From contig CANDJC010000040.1 in the NCBI GenBank assembly GCA_947384955.1, forward strand, positions 1 through 36,947: 36,947 bases of DNA, written 5' to 3'. The notes below the pieces were generated by a model. The model worked only from the letters and a program-made list of their open reading frames with translations. It did no database searches and was not told the DNA's origin. Source of the DNA: an uncultured Eubacterium sp. (GTDB taxonomy: Bacteria > Bacillota > Clostridia > Lachnospirales > Lachnospiraceae). Made by a program: the position numbers and the translations under genes. Shown here one piece after another: positions 24,482-31,848 of the stretch; the stretch's first letter is position 1; every line of letters begins with the position of its first letter.

Positions 24482-25360
24482 ATGCAGGGAAAGATTGTAA
24501 AAGGTATTTCCGGATTCTACTACGTACATGCAGCAGAATCCGGAATTTATGAATGTAAGGCAAAAGGCTTATTCCGCCTTTTGAAAATGAAACCGCTGAC
24601 CGGGGACAGCGTAGAAATCGCGGTCATCGACGAACAGGAAAAAACAGGAAATATCGAAAAAATCCTCCCAAGGAAAAACGAACTGCTGCGTCCGGCAGTC
24701 GCCAATATCGATATGGCGCTGGTTGTTTTTGCAGTCGCAAGCCCGCAGCCGAATCTGAACCTGTTAGACCGCTATCTGATTTTTATGCAGTCCGCACAGG
24801 TTCCGGTTACCATCTGTTTTAATAAAATGGAGCTGGCAGACAGCGGGGAGCAGACGCGTCTTGCGCAGATTTACAGCCAGTGCGGATGTCCGGTATTATT
24901 TACAAGTGTAAAGCAGCAGAAAGGAATCTGTGAACTGCGCCGGGCGCTGGCCGAAAAAACAACGGCAGTATCCGGGCCGTCCGGCGTAGGAAAATCGTCG
25001 CTGATTAATCTGCTGCAGCCGCAGGCCGGAATGGAAACCGGGGAAATCAGCCGCAAAATAGAGCGCGGAAAGCAGACGACACGCCATACGCAGCTGATTT
25101 ATCTGGATGGGAGCGCGTATATTATGGACACGCCGGGGTTCAGCTCGCTGTATCTGCCGCAGATGGAAAAAGAAGAGCTGAAACAATTCTACCCGGAGTT
25201 TGCGCCGTATGAAAACGAATGCAGATTTTTAGGCTGCAGCCATATCAGCGAGCCGGACTGCGGGGTAAAGCGGGCGGCATCGCAAGGCGTGATTCATGCG
25301 GTGCGGTATGAAAATTACAGGCAGCTGTATGAAGAGTTAAAAGAGAGGAAGAAATACTGA
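24482..25360 (+). CDS. rsgA: Ribosome small subunit GTPase RsgA
   Basis: This 292-residue circularly permuted GTPase assists 30S maturation. The OB-fold (about 1-70) is followed by the G domain in permuted order: FNKMEL (G4), then GPSGVGKSSL (G1), RHTQ (G2) and DTPGFSS (G3). A C-terminal zinc finger follows: CRFLGCSHISEPDC. Length and order are canonical. AGGAAGGAACG precedes the ATG, 18 nt after prkC. Confidence 0.96.
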   Translation: MQGKIVKGISGFYYVHAAESGIYECKAKGLFRLLKMKPLTGDSVEIAVIDEQEKTGNIEKILPRKNELLRPAVANIDMALVVFAVASPQPNLNLLDRYLIFMQSAQVPVTICFNKMELADSGEQTRLAQIYSQCGCPVLFTSVKQQKGICELRRALAEKTTAVSGPSGVGKSSLINLLQPQAGMETGEISRKIERGKQTTRHTQLIYLDGSAYIMDTPGFSSLYLPQMEKEELKQFYPEFAPYENECRFLGCSHISEPDCGVKRAASQGVIHAVRYENYRQLYEELKERKKY

Positions 25361-25381
25361 GGTATTTTCGTTGAACAGGTG

Positions 25382-26035
25382 ATGAACAGGAAAACATTGA
25401 TTGTAACAGGCGGCACGCTGAATCATGCGTTCGCGCTTTCTTATCTGAAACAGCATAAATTCGATTATTTCATTGCGGCAGATTCCGGCATCCGTTTTTT
25501 CGCGGAACAAGATATCCGGCCGGACGAGGTTTTGGGAGACTTTGACTCCGCAGACCCGGCGCAGCTGCAGCAGCTTTCTTTGGATGAAAAGACTGTGTTT
25601 CATAAGTACCGGCCTGAAAAAGATGCTGTGGATACAGAGCTTGCGCTGCAGCTGGCCATAGAGCGCGGCAGCAGTGAGATTCATATTCTGGGCGGCACCG
25701 GAACAAGGCTTGATCATGTGCTTGGGACAGTGCGGCTTCTCGGCTTTGCCATGGAACGCGGGATTTTGTGCTTTCTGGCAGATACGCATAACAGAGTCCG
25801 GCTGATACAGAAAAGAACGGTTCTGAAAAAAGAGCAGCAGTACGGGAAATATGTTTCGCTCATTCCGCTTACAACAGAGGTTACCGGCGTGACGCTGACG
25901 GGATTTAAGTATCCGCTTACGGAACATACGCTGGGCGGGTTTGCGTCGCTGGCGGTCAGCAACGAGATTGCGGAGGAAGAGGCTGTGATTGATTTTCGAA
26001 GCGGGATACTGATTCTGGTGGAATCGATGGATTGA
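25382..26035 (+). CDS. thiN: Thiamine pyrophosphokinase
   Basis: This ~217-residue cytoplasmic enzyme converts thiamine to thiamine diphosphate. Motifs are AADSGIRF, LGDFDSADP and DAVDTELAL (metal and ATP site), with GGTGTRLDHVLG in the middle. The start may be GTG 25379 or ATG 25382; ATG is preferred although AGGTG overlaps it closely, so the ribosome site is weak. In many Clostridia rpe lies between rsgA and thiN. Here the two are adjacent, 21 nt apart. Confidence 0.93.
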   Translation: MNRKTLIVTGGTLNHAFALSYLKQHKFDYFIAADSGIRFFAEQDIRPDEVLGDFDSADPAQLQQLSLDEKTVFHKYRPEKDAVDTELALQLAIERGSSEIHILGGTGTRLDHVLGTVRLLGFAMERGILCFLADTHNRVRLIQKRTVLKKEQQYGKYVSLIPLTTEVTGVTLTGFKYPLTEHTLGGFASLAVSNEIAEEEAVIDFRSGILILVESMD

Positions 26036-26071
26036 AAAAAGATGAAGGCCAAAGGCCTTGCACCTTTTTAT
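26035..26071. terminator. Bidirectional terminator after thiN
   Basis: A17-nt imperfect stem (AAAAAAGATGAAGGCC / GGCCTTGCACCTTTTT) with an AAA loop has A's on one side and T's on the other, starting at the thiN stop. It also serves the minus-strand small gene ending at 26096. Confidence 0.85.
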
Positions 26072-26095
26072 TCGCTGGCTGCTGATATAGAATGG

Positions 26096-26260
26096 TTAAT
26101 ATTCAAGCTCAGAATAATCAATTCCAAAATTCTGCAATACAATTTTTGCTATTTTGATTTGATATTCAAGTTCCTTATTTTCGCCTGTTTCATGAGCTTT
26201 GATTCTCATTAAATTAACATATGTGAGAATAGCGGCCTGACTTTGTTCTTCTAATGTCAT
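26096..26260 (-). CDS. Small protein of unknown function
   Basis: This is a 54-residue, mostly helical, soluble protein (MTLEEQSQAAILTYVNLMRI ... GIDYSELEY). The ATG at 26260 follows AGGGTG at a 7-nt spacing. A longer frame to 26311 lacks a ribosome site. No motif is visible. It sits alone between convergent thiN and divergent ychF, with a shared terminator downstream. The codon pattern and the ribosome site support a real gene, but I cannot assign a role. Confidence 0.6.
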   Translation of the reverse strand: MTLEEQSQAAILTYVNLMRIKAHETGENKELEYQIKIAKIVLQNFGIDYSELEY

Positions 26261-26411
26261 ACAGTCACCCTGCTTTCTTTGAATCTGTGCTGATTGCTGC
26301 AGCTTCATCATAACAGATTATGCAAAAGATGTAAAGGCTTATCAGTCAGGGATGGTTCTGAGTTGAAAAAATCGGTGTAGTAACTGGTGTAATAAAAATA
26401 TAGAGAAAGGG

Positions 26412-26437
26412 AAAAAGCCTTGATTTTCAAGGTTTTT
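26412..26437 (+). terminator. Terminator-like hairpin in the ychF leader
   Basis: AAAAAGCCTTGA-TTT-TCAAGGTTTTT forms a stem followed by a U-run, ending only 20 nt before the ychF start codon. It may be an attenuator of ychF or the end of transcription entering from upstream. Confidence 0.5.
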
Positions 26438-26456
26438 GAGATAGGTATACAAAAAA

Positions 26457-27557
26457 ATGAAACTAGGCATTGTCGGACTGCCAAACGTAGGCAAAAGTAC
26501 ATTATTTAATTCACTCACAAAAGCGGGAGCAGAATCTGCCAATTACCCGTTTTGCACCATAGACCCGAACGTAGGCATTGTATCGGTGCCGGACGAGCGT
26601 ATTGACAGGCTGGGAGAGCTGTATCATTCGAAAAAAATTGTCCCGGCGGTGATTGAATTTGTAGACATTGCCGGGCTGGTGAAAGGCGCCAGCAAGGGAG
26701 AAGGGCTGGGCAACCAGTTTCTTGCAAATATCCGTGAAGTGGATGCGATTGTCCATGTGGTCAGATGCTTTGAGGATGAAAATATTGTCCATGTAGACGG
26801 AAGCATTGACCCGGCAAGGGATATTGAGACGATTAATTTAGAGCTTATTTTTTCGGATATAGAAATCTTAGAGCGCCGGATTTCGAAAATCGCTAAACAG
26901 GCCAGAATGGACAAGACACTGGCGAAAGAATTAAAGCTGGCAGAGGCGGTGAAAGCGCATCTTGAGGACGGACGCATGGCAAAGACGTTTGAACTGGGCG
27001 AAGATGAAGACGAACAGGCATGGTTTAAGACCTATAATCTGTTAACGGCAAAACCTGTTATTTACGCGGCAAATGTGCTGGAAGACGACCTGGCAGACGA
27101 CGGGGCATCGAATCCGCATGTAGCGGGCGTAAGAAAAATGGCTGCGGAAGAAAGCAGTGAGGTATTCTGCGTCTGCGCGCAGATAGAACAGGAAATCGCG
27201 GAGCTGGATGACGAGGAGCGTTCCATGTTTTTAGAAGAGCTGGGGCTTAAGGAATCCGGCCTGGACAAGCTGATTAAGGCAAGCTACCGGCTGCTCGGGC
27301 TGATTAGCTTTCTGACTTCCGGGGAAGATGAAACAAGGGCATGGACGATTAAAGAAGGCACGAAAGCGCCTGCCGCGGCCGGCAAAATTCATACGGACTT
27401 TGAACGCGGCTTTATCCGTGCGGAGGTTGTGGCATACGAAGACCTGATTGCAGGGGGCAGTATCGCGGCAGTCAGAGAAAAAGGGCTGGTGCGCCTGGAA
27501 GGGAAAGATTATGTCGTAAAAGACGGAGATGTTATTGTCTTTCGTTTTAATGTATAA
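26457..27557 (+). CDS. ychF: Redox-regulated ATPase YchF (Obg-family, OLA1-like)
   Basis: This 366-residue cytoplasmic P-loop protein prefers ATP over GTP and associates with ribosomes. G1 GLPNVGKST is at residues 5-13, G3 is DIAGLV, the NxxE-like substitution of the G4 motif sits in YAANVLEDDL, and a coiled-coil segment and C-terminal TGS domain (about 280-365, ending VVKDGDVIVFRFNV) are present. Length is exact for the family. The ribosome site is poor (GATAGG), and an attenuator-like hairpin lies just upstream. Confidence 0.96.
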   Translation: MKLGIVGLPNVGKSTLFNSLTKAGAESANYPFCTIDPNVGIVSVPDERIDRLGELYHSKKIVPAVIEFVDIAGLVKGASKGEGLGNQFLANIREVDAIVHVVRCFEDENIVHVDGSIDPARDIETINLELIFSDIEILERRISKIAKQARMDKTLAKELKLAEAVKAHLEDGRMAKTFELGEDEDEQAWFKTYNLLTAKPVIYAANVLEDDLADDGASNPHVAGVRKMAAEESSEVFCVCAQIEQEIAELDDEERSMFLEELGLKESGLDKLIKASYRLLGLISFLTSGEDETRAWTIKEGTKAPAAAGKIHTDFERGFIRAEVVAYEDLIAGGSIAAVREKGLVRLEGKDYVVKDGDVIVFRFNV

Positions 27558-27608
27558 CCGTAACGCAGTATCCGGTGCAGAAATTCTGCATATACTAAGA
27601 AAAAACGG

Positions 27609-27875
27609 ATGTCTGAGCTTATGCGTCTGCGAGAATTACAGGAAAAAAGCGTGATTAACATGAAAAACTGCAAATGCCTCGGCAATGTCATTGACCTTGA
27701 TATCGATGAAAAGGAAGGATGCATCCGCGCACTGATTCTTCCCGGCCCGGGGCATTTTTTTGGTATTTTCTGCCGGGAGTATGAACTGTTTATCCCATGG
27801 TGCGATGTGAAGAAAATCGGACCGGAAATCATTCTGGTGGATGTGGATGAAAAAGAGGCAACTCACAAATTATAA
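27609..27875 (+). CDS. YlmC/YmxH-family PRC-barrel protein
   Basis: This 88-residue protein consists of a single PRC-barrel-like domain (LRELQEKSVINMKNCKCLGNVIDLDIDEKEG ... FIPWCDVKKIGPEIILVDV), the pattern of the YlmC/YmxH sporulation-linked family common in endospore-forming Clostridia. Most relatives begin with the MRxxELQ segment, so ATG 27621 is an alternative start; neither has a strong ribosome site. Its molecular role is unknown. It lies between ychF and nrdR. Confidence 0.85.
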   Translation: MSELMRLRELQEKSVINMKNCKCLGNVIDLDIDEKEGCIRALILPGPGHFFGIFCREYELFIPWCDVKKIGPEIILVDVDEKEATHKL

Positions 27876-27896
27876 TGCGAAAAATGGAAAAACCCG

Positions 27897-27925
27897 TTGA
27901 CAGTCATCGCGTGAAAGGGTAAACT
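27897..27925 (+). promoter_or_regulatory. Promoter of nrdR
   Basis: TTGACA at 27897-27902, a 17-nt spacer, then TAAACT at 27920-27925, about 40 nt before the nrdR start. Confidence 0.75.
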
Positions 27926-27928
27926 GAG

Positions 27929-27943
27929 CGTATACCTTATACG
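27929..27943 (+). promoter_or_regulatory. Palindrome at the nrdR transcription start
   Basis: CGTATA-CCT-TATACG is a perfect inverted repeat placed where transcription should begin. It may be an operator. It does not match the NrdR-box consensus as I know it, so the regulator is unknown. Confidence 0.45.
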
Positions 27944-27964
27944 AAGGCAGAGGGGAGAAACAGC

Positions 27965-28417
27965 ATGAAATGTCCATTTTGCAGCAGTGATAATACAAGG
28001 GTTATTGATTCAAGGCCAGCGGATGACAATAATTCGATACGCCGCCGCAGACTGTGTGATGCATGTAAAAAACGTTTTACGACATATGAAAAGGTAGAGA
28101 CGATTCCTTTAATCGTCATTAAAAAAGATAATAACAGGGAACAGTTTGACCGCTCCAAGATAGAGGCAGGGATTCTGCGTGCGTGTCATAAGCGGCCGAT
28201 TTCGGTAAATGAGATTAATAAACTGGTAGATGATATCGAAACTGAAATATTTAACAAAGAAGAAAAAGAAATTCCAAGCACGGTGATTGGCGAGATTGTA
28301 ATGGATAAGCTGAAAGATTTAGAAGCAGTGGCGTATGTGCGGTTTGCCTCAGTTTACCGGGAGTTTAAGGATATCAATACGTTTATGGACGAACTGAAAA
28401 AAATACTGGATAAATAG
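27965..28417 (+). CDS. nrdR: Transcriptional repressor NrdR
   Basis: This 150-residue repressor of ribonucleotide reductase genes has a zinc ribbon with C3, C6, C31 and C34, ending in the conserved KRFTTYE, followed by an ATP-cone domain (about 49-139: [16 protein letters not shown]...). It senses ATP/dATP. GAGGGGAG precedes the ATG. The next gene, a YqeG-like phosphatase, follows 31 nt later and is probably co-transcribed. Confidence 0.96.
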   Translation: MKCPFCSSDNTRVIDSRPADDNNSIRRRRLCDACKKRFTTYEKVETIPLIVIKKDNNREQFDRSKIEAGILRACHKRPISVNEINKLVDDIETEIFNKEEKEIPSTVIGEIVMDKLKDLEAVAYVRFASVYREFKDINTFMDELKKILDK

Positions 28418-28448
28418 AAGATATTAGAAAGCGACAGGAGTGCGGAGT

Positions 28449-28967
28449 ATGTTACAGACTTTTTATCCGGGTGAATATCTGGATTCTGTTTATCAGATTG
28501 ATTTTGATAAGCTGTATCACGAAGGTTACCGGGGCGTGATTTTTGATATTGATAATACGTTAGTTCCTCACGGCGCTGCTGCGGATGCGAAGGCAGAGCG
28601 TCTGTTTGCGCATTTAAAAAGCCTGGGCTTTCACTGCTGTCTGCTGTCAAATAACAAAGAGCCGCGTGTGAAAATGTTTAATCAAAATATCAAAGCTTAT
28701 TCTATTTTTGACGCGCATAAGCCGGGAACGGCGGGATACAAAAAGGCAATGCGGCTGATGAAAACAGATGCGGGCAGCACGCTGTTTGTCGGGGATCAGA
28801 TTTTTACGGATATATGGGGGGCAAACCGTGCGGGAATCCGTACGATTCTTGTAAAACCGGTTCATCCAAAAGAAGAAATCCAGATTGTGCTAAAGCGGAT
28901 TCCAGAGAAACTGGTGCTGCATTTTTACGCCAGGTCGAAAGCTGCAAAGGCAGGAAAACAGAATTGA
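28449..28967 (+). CDS. YqeG-family HAD-IIIA phosphatase
   Basis: This 172-residue cytoplasmic HAD phosphatase has motif I FDIDNTLV, motif II LLSNN, and motif III/IV KPGTAGYKKAM with VGDQIFTDIWGANRAG. The sequence fits the YqeG family, whose relatives include phosphatidylglycerophosphate phosphatases, but the substrate is not known. The frame reaches GTG 28440, but ATG 28449 has AGGAG 8 nt upstream and gives the normal N-terminus. rpiB follows 13 nt later. Confidence 0.92.
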   Translation: MLQTFYPGEYLDSVYQIDFDKLYHEGYRGVIFDIDNTLVPHGAAADAKAERLFAHLKSLGFHCCLLSNNKEPRVKMFNQNIKAYSIFDAHKPGTAGYKKAMRLMKTDAGSTLFVGDQIFTDIWGANRAGIRTILVKPVHPKEEIQIVLKRIPEKLVLHFYARSKAAKAGKQN

Positions 28968-28980
28968 AGGAGAATGCATT

Positions 28981-29421
28981 ATGAAAATTATTATTGGAAA
29001 TGACCATGCGTCGCCGGATATGAAAAAAGAGATTGTAAAATATCTGGAAGGGTTAGGACATGAAGTGATTAATTTTGGCGTGGATACGTCAGAAAGCTGC
29101 AATTACCCGGAAATCGGCGCGAAAGTCGGACGTGCGGTTGCCGCCGGGGAAGCGGACTGCGGGGTATTAATCTGCGGCACAGGAGTAGGGATTTCTCTGG
29201 CAGCGAATAAAATAAAAGGAATCCGCGCGGCAGTATGCTCGGAAACCACAACGGCCCGTTTTGTAAAACAGCATAACAATGCGAATATCATTGCCTTTGG
29301 TTCCAGAATTGTAGGAATCGAAACGGCAAAGGATATCGTAAAAGCCTATCTGGAAGCAGAATTTGAAGGCGGAAGGCATCAGACGAGAATCGATATGATT
29401 CACGAGCTGGAAAACGAATGA
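28981..29421 (+). CDS. rpiB: Ribose-5-phosphate isomerase B
   Basis: This 146-residue enzyme interconverts ribose-5-phosphate and ribulose-5-phosphate. GNDHAS near the N-terminus, catalytic C65 in LICGTGVGISLAANK and RAAVCSE are conserved. AAGGAGAATGC precedes the ATG. A homologous lactose or allose catabolic isomerase is possible in principle, but the isolated context favours the pentose pathway. No other sugar gene is nearby. Confidence 0.93.
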   Translation: MKIIIGNDHASPDMKKEIVKYLEGLGHEVINFGVDTSESCNYPEIGAKVGRAVAAGEADCGVLICGTGVGISLAANKIKGIRAAVCSETTTARFVKQHNNANIIAFGSRIVGIETAKDIVKAYLEAEFEGGRHQTRIDMIHELENE

Positions 29422-29463
29422 TAAATTCTATCGCGAAGCAGAAGAAGAATTCTAAAAAAACAG

Positions 29464-29492
29464 TTGAAATATGCGCGTATTTATTATATGAT
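29464..29492 (+). promoter_or_regulatory. Promoter of efp
   Basis: TTGAAA at 29464-29469, a 17-nt spacer, then TATGAT at 29487-29492, about 48 nt before the efp start. Confidence 0.75.
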
Positions 29493-29539
29493 AGGAAAAG
29501 TGAGTGCAAGACTCAGACAGTTTTAAGGAGGAAATTCGA

Positions 29540-30097
29540 ATGATTTCAGCAGGAGATTTTAGAAACGGCATTACGATTGAGTTTGAAGGAAATATTTATC
29601 AGATTATTGAGTTTCAGCATGTAAAGCCAGGAAAAGGCGCTGCCTTTGTAAGGACAAAGTTAAAAAATATCAAGAGCGGCGGCGTTGTGGAAAAGACATT
29701 CCGTCCGGTAGATAAATGTCCGCAGGCAAGAATTGACCGCAAGGACATGCAGTACTTATATTCTGACGGAGATTTATTCTATTTTATGGACGTAGAAACT
29801 TACGACCAGATTCCAATCAGCACGGCTACCATCGGCGATGCTTTAAAATTCGTAAAAGAGAACGAAATGGTGAAAATCTGTTCTTATAACGGAGAGGTAT
29901 TTGCAGTAGAACCGCCGTTATTCGTAGAACTGGAGATTTCAGAAACAGAACCAGGCGTAAAAGGCGATACAGCAACCGGCGCAACCAAACCGGCTACCGT
30001 AGAAACCGGCGCTACGGTATATGTTCCGTTATTCGTGAATCAGGGTGATACCATTAAAATTGATACAAGAACAGGGGAATATTTATCAAGAGTATAG
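29540..30097 (+). CDS. efp: Translation elongation factor P
   Basis: This 185-residue ribosome-binding factor relieves stalling at proline runs. It has an N-terminal KOW-like domain and two OB domains. The tip loop is [10 protein letters not shown], with K32 at the usual modification site. The frame extends to 29504, but ATG 29540 is preceded by AAGGAGG and gives the canonical [10 protein letters not shown] start. No EF-P modification gene is in the window. Confidence 0.97.
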   Translation: MISAGDFRNGITIEFEGNIYQIIEFQHVKPGKGAAFVRTKLKNIKSGGVVEKTFRPVDKCPQARIDRKDMQYLYSDGDLFYFMDVETYDQIPISTATIGDALKFVKENEMVKICSYNGEVFAVEPPLFVELEISETEPGVKGDTATGATKPATVETGATVYVPLFVNQGDTIKIDTRTGEYLSRV

Positions 30098-30113
30098 TCT
30101 GTAAGATTTATGT

Positions 30114-30180
30114 GCGGGCAGGAAGCTGATTCTAAGCCGGCGGGGCTGTATGCCGGTGTCATAGAACATTTCCTGCCTGC
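30114..30180 (+). ncRNA. Structured leader or small RNA between efp and the thioesterase gene
   Basis: A three-part stem is visible: 30114-30124 pairs with 30170-30180 (11 bp, one G-U), TTCTA 30130-30134 with TAGAA 30162-30166, and CCGGC 30137-30141 with GCCGG 30152-30156. No U-tract follows, so a plain terminator is unlikely. It may be a leader element of the downstream gene. I recognise no riboswitch class. Confidence 0.4.
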
Positions 30181-30229
30181 CATTCTGTATGATGGAATAT
30201 GTCTTGCTGTGATGTAAGGGGAGAATGTT

Positions 30230-30619
30230 ATGCTGACAGTTGGAATCAGTAACGAAATATACAGAGAAGTAACCAAAGACAATACGGCGGCTGCGATAGG
30301 CAGCGGAATGCTGGAAGTATTCGCGACACCTGCAATGGCAGCTCTGATGGAAGAAACATGCATGAAAAGCGTACAGGATGAGCTGGAGGAAGGCTGCGGT
30401 ACGGTCGGTACGGGCCTTACGATTCATCATTTATCGGCGACACCGGTAGGAATGCAGGTACGCTGTGTCAGCAAGCTGGTAGAGGCTGACGGCCGTAAGC
30501 TGGTGTTTGATGTGCAAGCATTTGATGAAGCGGGACTCATCGGCCAGGGAATGCACGAGCGTTTTATTATTGAAAACAAAAAGTTTTTCAGCAAAGCACA
30601 AAAAAAACTGAAAAAATAG
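30230..30619 (+). CDS. Hotdog-fold thioesterase, FlK-like
   Basis: This 129-residue hotdog thioesterase shows FATPAMAALMEETC, GTGLTIHHLSATPVG and GQGMHERFII as the strand and helix signatures. T33, E41 and H67 keep the exact spacing of the FlK fluoroacetyl-CoA thioesterase triad (8 and 26 residues), which I cite from memory. Broad acyl-CoA housekeeping activity is more likely than fluoroacetate resistance, since such genes are common in anaerobes. AAGGGGAG precedes the ATG. It is followed by a strong bidirectional terminator. Confidence 0.9.
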   Translation: MLTVGISNEIYREVTKDNTAAAIGSGMLEVFATPAMAALMEETCMKSVQDELEEGCGTVGTGLTIHHLSATPVGMQVRCVSKLVEADGRKLVFDVQAFDEAGLIGQGMHERFIIENKKFFSKAQKKLKK

Positions 30620-30661
30620 AAAAGATTCAATGCTGCAAACAATAAATAGAGAAAATATTGT

Positions 30662-30708
30662 ACATAAAACAGGCATCCAGATACTGAATTCAGATGCCTG
30701 TTTTATGT
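30662..30708. terminator. Bidirectional terminator
   Basis: A perfect 16-bp stem (30662-30677 with 30693-30708) has AAAA on one arm and TTTT on the other. It lies between the convergent thioesterase and S1-domain genes. Confidence 0.88.
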
Positions 30709-30728
30709 GCATAAATGTGCATAAGGGA

Positions 30729-30747
30729 GTGTCAGAAATTCTGACAC
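30729..30747. repeat. Perfect 19-bp palindrome
   Basis: GTGTCAGAA-A-TTCTGACAC has 9-bp arms and a single central base, too tight for an RNA hairpin loop but typical of a protein-binding site. It lies 16 nt past the stop of the S1-domain gene on the minus strand. Confidence 0.55.
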
Positions 30748-30763
30748 GTTCCGGTGCCGTGCT

Positions 30764-31684
30764 TTATTTCAGGTTTAATTTTGCAATTAAATCTCCAAGA
30801 GAAGTAGAAGCAGATTCGTGAGAACTGTATTCTTCTGCCTGAGCAGATGCTTCTTCGGAATTTTCTTCTGTGATTTCTTCCAAAGCCCGCATGCTCAGGG
30901 CAATCCGGTTATCATTTGTATTGAGTATTTTCGCACGTACGGTCTGTCCGGTTTTCAGCACTTCGGACGGCTTGCGTATCCGGCGGCTGGATATCTGGGA
31001 AATATGGACAAGCCCGGTCAGGCCGTTTCCGATATTGACAAAAGCGCCGTAATTTGTCAGGCTTTCTACCGTACCTTCTACAACCGTGCCAGGTACAAGC
31101 ATGGAAATGCGGTGATTTCTTTCTTCTTCTTCCTGCTCGCGCAGTACGGTTTTTGCAGACAGCACCAGTTTATCCTTCTGCGGGTCTGCCGTAATAACGC
31201 GCACCTGTAAATCCTTTCCGACAAATGCGGAGGTATCTTCTACATAATCAAGGCTTAGCTGGGAAGCCGGAATAAAGGCACGCAGCCCTTCTGCGTATGC
31301 AATGACTCCGGCATTGACAGCTTCTTTTACATGTACGGTCAGAATCGTTTCATTTTCCATGGCAGCTTTCAGCCGGTCCCATCCGAGCATCTGACTGGCT
31401 TCTTTTTTGGATAACAGAATATTTCCTTCCCCGTCGTCGAGGCGGATAACGGTTGCTTCAATGACGTCGCCGGGATGCAGCTGTTCTATCATAGAGCAGT
31501 CTGGGTCGTCACTGAAATCAGCGGCTTTGATGATTCCGGGCGCATAGTATTTTAAGTCCAGGGCGGCTTCTTCTTCTGTTACGCTGATGACGGTGGCGGT
31601 CAGAATGTCTCCCTCGCTGATGCGGCGGAAGGATGCTTCCAGCTCTTCTTTATAATCTTCCATGGTTTCGATGTGTTCCTGCAT
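30764..31684 (-). CDS. S1-domain RNA-binding protein (ribosomal protein S1-like)
   Basis: This ~306-residue cytoplasmic protein has three to four S1/OB repeats, the clearest being GDILTATVISVTEEEAALDL, GDVIEATVIRLDDGEGNILLS and GTVVEGTVESLTNYGAFVNIGNGLTGLVHISQIS, followed by an acidic Ser/Glu tail. It resembles the short S1 homologues of Firmicutes rather than six-domain S1. The frame is open to 31915, but that extension overlaps the end of the upstream permease gene. ATG 31684 fits best, with GGAAAGGA upstream. An extended -10 promoter lies at 31788-31796. Confidence 0.87.
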   Translation of the reverse strand: MQEHIETMEDYKEELEASFRRISEGDILTATVISVTEEEAALDLKYYAPGIIKAADFSDDPDCSMIEQLHPGDVIEATVIRLDDGEGNILLSKKEASQMLGWDRLKAAMENETILTVHVKEAVNAGVIAYAEGLRAFIPASQLSLDYVEDTSAFVGKDLQVRVITADPQKDKLVLSAKTVLREQEEEERNHRISMLVPGTVVEGTVESLTNYGAFVNIGNGLTGLVHISQISSRRIRKPSEVLKTGQTVRAKILNTNDNRIALSMRALEEITEENSEEASAQAEEYSSHESASTSLGDLIAKLNLK

Positions 31685-31787
31685 TGTTTCTTTGTCCTTT
31701 CCTGTTTTTACTGGCAGGATAGTGCTTTTTGTACCTGCCTTTGTGCTGTAAGTTTCCTGTGTAGGGACTGCAGCAATGTATGTGGTT

Positions 31788-31816
31788 ATTATAACATTTG
31801 GAAAGGAGTTTGAACA
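31788..31816 (-). promoter_or_regulatory. Extended -10 promoter of the S1-domain gene
   Basis: On the minus strand TGTTATAAT (31796 down to 31788) is a perfect extended -10, with a weak TGTTCA at about 31816-31811. It lies in the 164-nt gap between the permease stop and the S1-domain start. Confidence 0.65.
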
Positions 31817-31848
31817 GAGGGAGTTTGCGCCCCGCCAGTCATTCAGTA

